Positions 23,886-26,707 of a stretch of 26,707 bases of DNA are shown here, piece after piece (within the stretch, counting starts at the first letter, position 1; each line of letters begins with the position of its first letter). Made by a program: the position numbers and the translations under genes. This DNA is from Methanomassiliicoccaceae archaeon UBA328 (GTDB lineage Archaea > Thermoplasmatota > Thermoplasmata > Methanomassiliicoccales > Methanomethylophilaceae), in assembly GCA_002506905.1 (NCBI GenBank), contig DAYM01000010.1, positions 1-26,707 of the forward strand, given 5' to 3'. The notes beneath the pieces were generated by a model. That model was not told the DNA's origin. It saw nothing but the letters and a program-made list of their open reading frames with translations, and made no database searches.

Positions 23886-24143
23886 ATCGACATTGTGGCG
23901 GTCCTGAAGGAAAAAGATCATATCGTCGATCTTTTCGCCGAGTGCAAATTCCGTAACAGGAAGATAGGCATCGGTGTCCTGAATGAACTCAGTGACCGTG
24001 TAGAATTTGTAAAGCCCCAGGCAACGGTGAGATATGCGCTGTTCTCGATTTCCGGATTCGAAGATGATCATACCGATGAGGCGGAAGAGACCGGGGCCAT
24101 ACTGGTCGACATGAACAGATTGATCGGCAGGACCGATCTATGA
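23886..24143 (+). pseudogene. C-terminal remnant of a DUF234 ATPase
   Basis: The plus strand encodes IDIVAVLKEKDHIVDLFAEC, then KFRNRKIGIGVLNEL and RYALFSISGFEDD, ending normally with TGA. This is the C-terminal DUF234 nuclease-like domain of archaeal ATPases of COG1672, where EIDIVAL and GECKWR are the signatures. It is preceded directly by an in-frame TAA; the sequence just upstream (FGKSCKS) looks like the same domain in another frame. A GTG at 23895 is the only start. The ATPase part is gone and there is no promoter, so a dead gene end is most likely. Confidence 0.65.
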
Positions 24144-24159
24144 CCTGTACATATACGGA

Positions 24160-24207
24160 TAGAAAAAAGATGAAAAAGTTAAAAGAAGAGAGGCCGGAGG
24201 CCCCTCT
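24160..24207 (-). terminator. Hairpin and T-rich run after the surface protein gene
   Basis: A 9-bp stem (AGAGGGGCC with GGCCTCTCT, one G-U pair, three-base loop; 24187-24207) starts two bases after the stop codon and is followed on the minus strand by CTTTTAACTTTTTC and more T runs. Confidence 0.6.
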
Positions 24208-24209
24208 GT

Positions 24210-26486
24210 TTATTCCTCGAAGTAAAGTGTGGTTATCAGACCAAGAGATGAAGAATTGTGGTTCAAGACCAGGTTCATGGTGATAGCAGAACCGTTACAG
24301 ACCATGACTCCCGAGATTATATTTCCTTGAATATCACGTATTCCGAACTGAATGACAGGATCCTCGGCCCCTATCACCAAACCTCTGAACTCGAGTTCCG
24401 GACCGCCGCCGAATGAGATCGTTCCCGATATCAGATTGTTATCCTGATGTTCGATATCGACCGTGAATCCGGAAATGATGATCGGAATGTTGGACTTCAT
24501 AACGAACAACGTATTGTCGCCGGTCCATTCTCCGGTCACATCTGCTGCATCTGCGGCAGGTACTTCGGCAGAGGAATCCTCTGCGACATACGTACGCTCG
24601 ACAACGACGAAATCGCCCTCGATCTCCGACAATTCGGAGTTCATGAACGATACGAAATCCAGACGACCTTCGAAGTAAGCGATGACCCACGCATTACCGG
24701 TCTCGTCGACAGCCAGACCGATACTCGGTGAAGGGCCGGACGAGAAGACACCGCAGAAGTACTTATCTACGATATCGGTACCGACGGTCTGCTGGAATGT
24801 ACCGTAAACCACACCGTTGCCCTGCTTTTCGATGATGACCTTGTTTCCGTCGAGCTGATAGACCGTACCGTTGTAAGTTACGGCAGAGTCTGCCAGATAC
24901 GTTCCCGTATAATCGGCGAATTCGAGATCGGAATAATCTCCGCCCAGGGTGTACTGGTTGCACCAGGATTCTACGCCGGTCACATTTCCCTTGCTGTCGA
25001 GAATGAATTCGACCGTCTGTAGGATGAATTCGGTATCGCCGATGGGGATGAACGTTCCTTTGACGCTTACATTGTCGGTCCCTGCGACAGTAGTTTCGAA
25101 CGCCAGACTGTTGTTGAGGAGAACTGCGACACAGATGCTGCCACGATATTCGAAAACGATCATGTCGCCTTCGACCTTATCGACCGTGATGTCGAATTCT
25201 TCAAGGCCATCGGTCTCACGTTCGTTATTGACGATCTCGCCGTCGGCGGTGACACCGCTGCTCCTCATGCACTGCCAGTCATCCACAAGGTAGGAAAGCT
25301 CATTCTCCACCTTGACCAAGGTCCCGCATTCGGCATACATTTCGCCGTCGGAACTTTGATACATGCAGCAGTATGTGAGCGTCTTTCCGTCACTGCTCAT
25401 CTTAAGGAATCCGTAATCGAAAAGATTGCCGAAATCCTCGGTGAACAGCAATGTGGGGGTCGTTGATGTGGGCGAACCCATTATCGTAGCGGCAAAATAG
25501 GCATAATATCCAGACTCTTCCGCGTATCCGATCAACTGACGATCGTTCTGACCTGTTATGTGTATGCTGTAGTCGTATTCATCACTGTATGCGATATTGC
25601 CGTTGACGTCTATGCCGTATCCGTTCTCATACTTCCATTCGGTATTTTCGAGATCGGTGACCACTTCGACAGGTTCACCGGTACCGTCGGGGCTGTAATA
25701 ACGAACAGCAGATGACATGTTGCCCTGGGAACCCGTTACTTCGGATCCGCTTTCAGATGAAAGGATCTGCTGCACTCCGTCTTCCAGGCAGACATTCCAG
25801 ATCAGACCGGTATCATCCAGGAGCTTGAGATCGTATTTATCGCCGGATCTTGCTTCGATCGCAGAGCCGATGACGGTCTTCTTCACTACTTCGGATCCTA
25901 CGACCTGCTCCATCGTTCCTATGAAAGTGAGACCGTTGAAATCGGTGTATACGAATTCGGTTCCCGAAAGTTCGGTTTCGGAACCGTTGTATATCGATCC
26001 GTAGAACATGGTCCATTCCATGGTATCGATGGGGTCCGGTTCGCCGGTGTCCGGCATTACCCTGTCATGAGTGTACAGGATGGAGTTGACCATTGTGATG
26101 GCCTGGGCCTGGATGATATATGTCAAATTGATATAATTGCCGCCGTAATGGCCGTAAACGTTGTAAGAGAAGCTGTCGTTTGCGTAAGACGCCCATATAT
26201 CGTCGCCCTGGTAGACGCCGACGAATGTCATTTCCAAGAATTTGAGATTCATGACATTGTTGGCCGCGGTATCTATGGTTATGTCCAAAACAGCTATGTC
26301 GGGATCGTCGGCAGTTGTTACACTGTGACCGCCTCCCATTTCGTAAATATATGATTCTGTAGCTTTCCACTCGCCTTTGAAATCAGCGGAGTTGTCGGTA
26401 GGTTTGGTGAGATACCAGCCTGTTGCGACGACAACGGCTGCGATGACAATAACGAGTACGATTGTTAGCGTCCGATTATTGTTCAT
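24210..26486 (-). CDS. Large membrane-anchored surface protein with six repeated beta modules
   Basis: A 758-residue protein with an N-terminal hydrophobic segment (TLTIVLVIVIAAVVVATGWY, about 6-25) that serves as signal anchor, and a long acidic, Ser/Thr/Gly/Tyr-rich outside part with several N-x-S/T sites. The ectodomain is built of about six modules of 118-126 residues, each opening near an aromatic residue: Trp40 (FKGEWKA), Trp158 (MEWTMFY), Trp284 (ENTEWKYE), Trp404 (VDDWQCM), Tyr530 (YTGTYLAD) and Trp654 (TGEWTGD), with a later glycine turn such as FIGTMEQVVG or VYGTFQQTVG. The module pattern suggests lipocalin-like beta barrels. I do not recognise a named family; adhesion or cell-envelope function is inference. 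The upstream ATG (26501) is less likely than 26486, which lies 25 bases from a TATA box. Confidence 0.75.
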   Translation of the reverse strand: MNNNRTLTIVLVIVIAAVVVATGWYLTKPTDNSADFKGEWKATESYIYEMGGGHSVTTADDPDIAVLDITIDTAANNVMNLKFLEMTFVGVYQGDDIWASYANDSFSYNVYGHYGGNYINLTYIIQAQAITMVNSILYTHDRVMPDTGEPDPIDTMEWTMFYGSIYNGSETELSGTEFVYTDFNGLTFIGTMEQVVGSEVVKKTVIGSAIEARSGDKYDLKLLDDTGLIWNVCLEDGVQQILSSESGSEVTGSQGNMSSAVRYYSPDGTGEPVEVVTDLENTEWKYENGYGIDVNGNIAYSDEYDYSIHITGQNDRQLIGYAEESGYYAYFAATIMGSPTSTTPTLLFTEDFGNLFDYGFLKMSSDGKTLTYCCMYQSSDGEMYAECGTLVKVENELSYLVDDWQCMRSSGVTADGEIVNNERETDGLEEFDITVDKVEGDMIVFEYRGSICVAVLLNNSLAFETTVAGTDNVSVKGTFIPIGDTEFILQTVEFILDSKGNVTGVESWCNQYTLGGDYSDLEFADYTGTYLADSAVTYNGTVYQLDGNKVIIEKQGNGVVYGTFQQTVGTDIVDKYFCGVFSSGPSPSIGLAVDETGNAWVIAYFEGRLDFVSFMNSELSEIEGDFVVVERTYVAEDSSAEVPAADAADVTGEWTGDNTLFVMKSNIPIIISGFTVDIEHQDNNLISGTISFGGGPELEFRGLVIGAEDPVIQFGIRDIQGNIISGVMVCNGSAITMNLVLNHNSSSLGLITTLYFEE

Positions 26487-26502
26487 AGAAAGAAATTTCA
26501 TC

Positions 26503-26549
26503 GTATGTATATAAAAGCTGGCAATTCACCATTTATATACTGCTGGCAA
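26503..26549 (-). promoter_or_regulatory. Duplicated promoter of the surface protein gene
   Basis: On the minus strand TTGCCAGC followed by a TATATA-type box occurs twice, with the TTGCCAGC copies exactly 25 bases apart (26517-26524 and 26542-26549) and TATA boxes at about 26505-26514 and 26531-26540. The proximal copy places the start of transcription at the ATG at 26486; the distal copy at about 26510, within the proximal promoter, which would serve the ATG at 26501. Confidence 0.5.
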
Positions 26550-26608
26550 CAGAACCTCATACTGTCTGAAAAAGAGAAAACTAAAGAGTTTAATGATCAC
26601 ATTCAATA

Positions 26609-26707
26609 ATCTACACAAGTAGAAATTAGTAATGAGTTTTGACTCCGCCTTCATAGCTCTTATTACGTCTTATCTACACACAGTAGAAATTAGTAATGAG
26701 TTTTGAC
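26609..26707 (-). CRISPR. Distal end of a Cas12a-type (V-A) CRISPR array
   Basis: Two direct repeats, 26609-26643 (35 bases) and 26672-26707 (36 bases, to the window end), flank a 28-base spacer (26644-26671). On the minus strand each repeat begins GTCAAAACTCATTACT and ends with the Cas12a pre-crRNA handle: AATTTCTACTTGTGTAGAT in one, AATTTCTACTGTGTGTAGAT in the other, i.e. UCUAC-loop-GUAGA. Repeat length, spacer length and handle are all typical of type V-A. The array is read on the minus strand, so the leader and the cas12a, cas4, cas1 and cas2 genes should lie to the right, outside the window. The left repeat, with a one-base loop deletion, is the trailing one; no further repeat follows to the left. 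Confidence 0.9.

Noticed and set aside
22812..24071. 419-residue minus-strand frame over aspS
   Set aside because: Arg/Gln/His-rich shadow of aspS; its upstream part is antisense to the DUF234 remnant.
26581..26608. A further CRISPR spacer left of the last repeat
   Set aside because: The 28 bases have no repeat after them on the left, so they are better read as trailer sequence.

Overview
The window looks like the chromosome of a methanogenic archaeon of the order Methanomassiliicoccales (Methanomethylophilaceae-like, a gut or wetland lineage). The archaeal signs are a group II chaperonin, an archaeal-type aspartyl-tRNA synthetase, the Nre DNA repair protein, the archaeal 2-amino-3,7-dideoxy-D-threo-hept-6-ulosonate (ADH) synthase of the alternative shikimate route, and TATA boxes about 25 bp before leaderless starts. 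Two further hints point to this order: none of the 21 complete genes ends in TAG (18 TGA, 3 TAA), as expected where UAG can encode pyrrolysine, and the right edge carries CRISPR repeats with the Cas12a (type V-A) handle, a system known from Methanomethylophilus and Methanoplasma. The order-level placement is inference.

Layout. 1-119: 5' end of cbiM (cobalt uptake), minus strand, behind a leader with hairpins. 448-1653: MFS transporter. 1749-3639: ADH synthase followed by a chorismate mutase-prephenate dehydrogenase fusion (aromatic amino acids). 3673-5225: a 33-residue membrane peptide, a Sel1-repeat protein with a leaderless mini-ORF ahead of it, and a small YaaH/SatP-like membrane protein. 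5419-7033: two translationally coupled serine recombinases, with a 3' gene remnant beside them. 7361-10954: DEAD-box RNA helicase, a DUF3795 cysteine-rich protein and the thermosome. 11205-12516: a four-helix membrane protein and a zinc-ribbon protein. 12471-14517: nreA and a radical SAM gene that lacks a normal start codon. 14585-15275: a decayed AAA ATPase. 15721-16374: a double CDGSH iron-sulfur protein. 16369-21269: a tight hisD-ppk-ppx operon (histidine synthesis, polyphosphate synthesis and hydrolysis). 21351-24143: two more ATPase remnants, a Holliday-junction-resolvase-like nuclease and aspS. 24210-26486: a large membrane-anchored surface protein of about six repeated beta modules behind a duplicated promoter. 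26609-26707: the end of a Cas12a-type CRISPR array that continues past the window.

Most genes are housekeeping. The accessory parts are the recombinase pair, the three ATPase remnants, the surface protein and the CRISPR array. Many annotated-looking starts should move downstream because the TATA box or Shine-Dalgarno site selects an internal ATG. Several genes end at GC-rich hairpins followed by T-rich runs.
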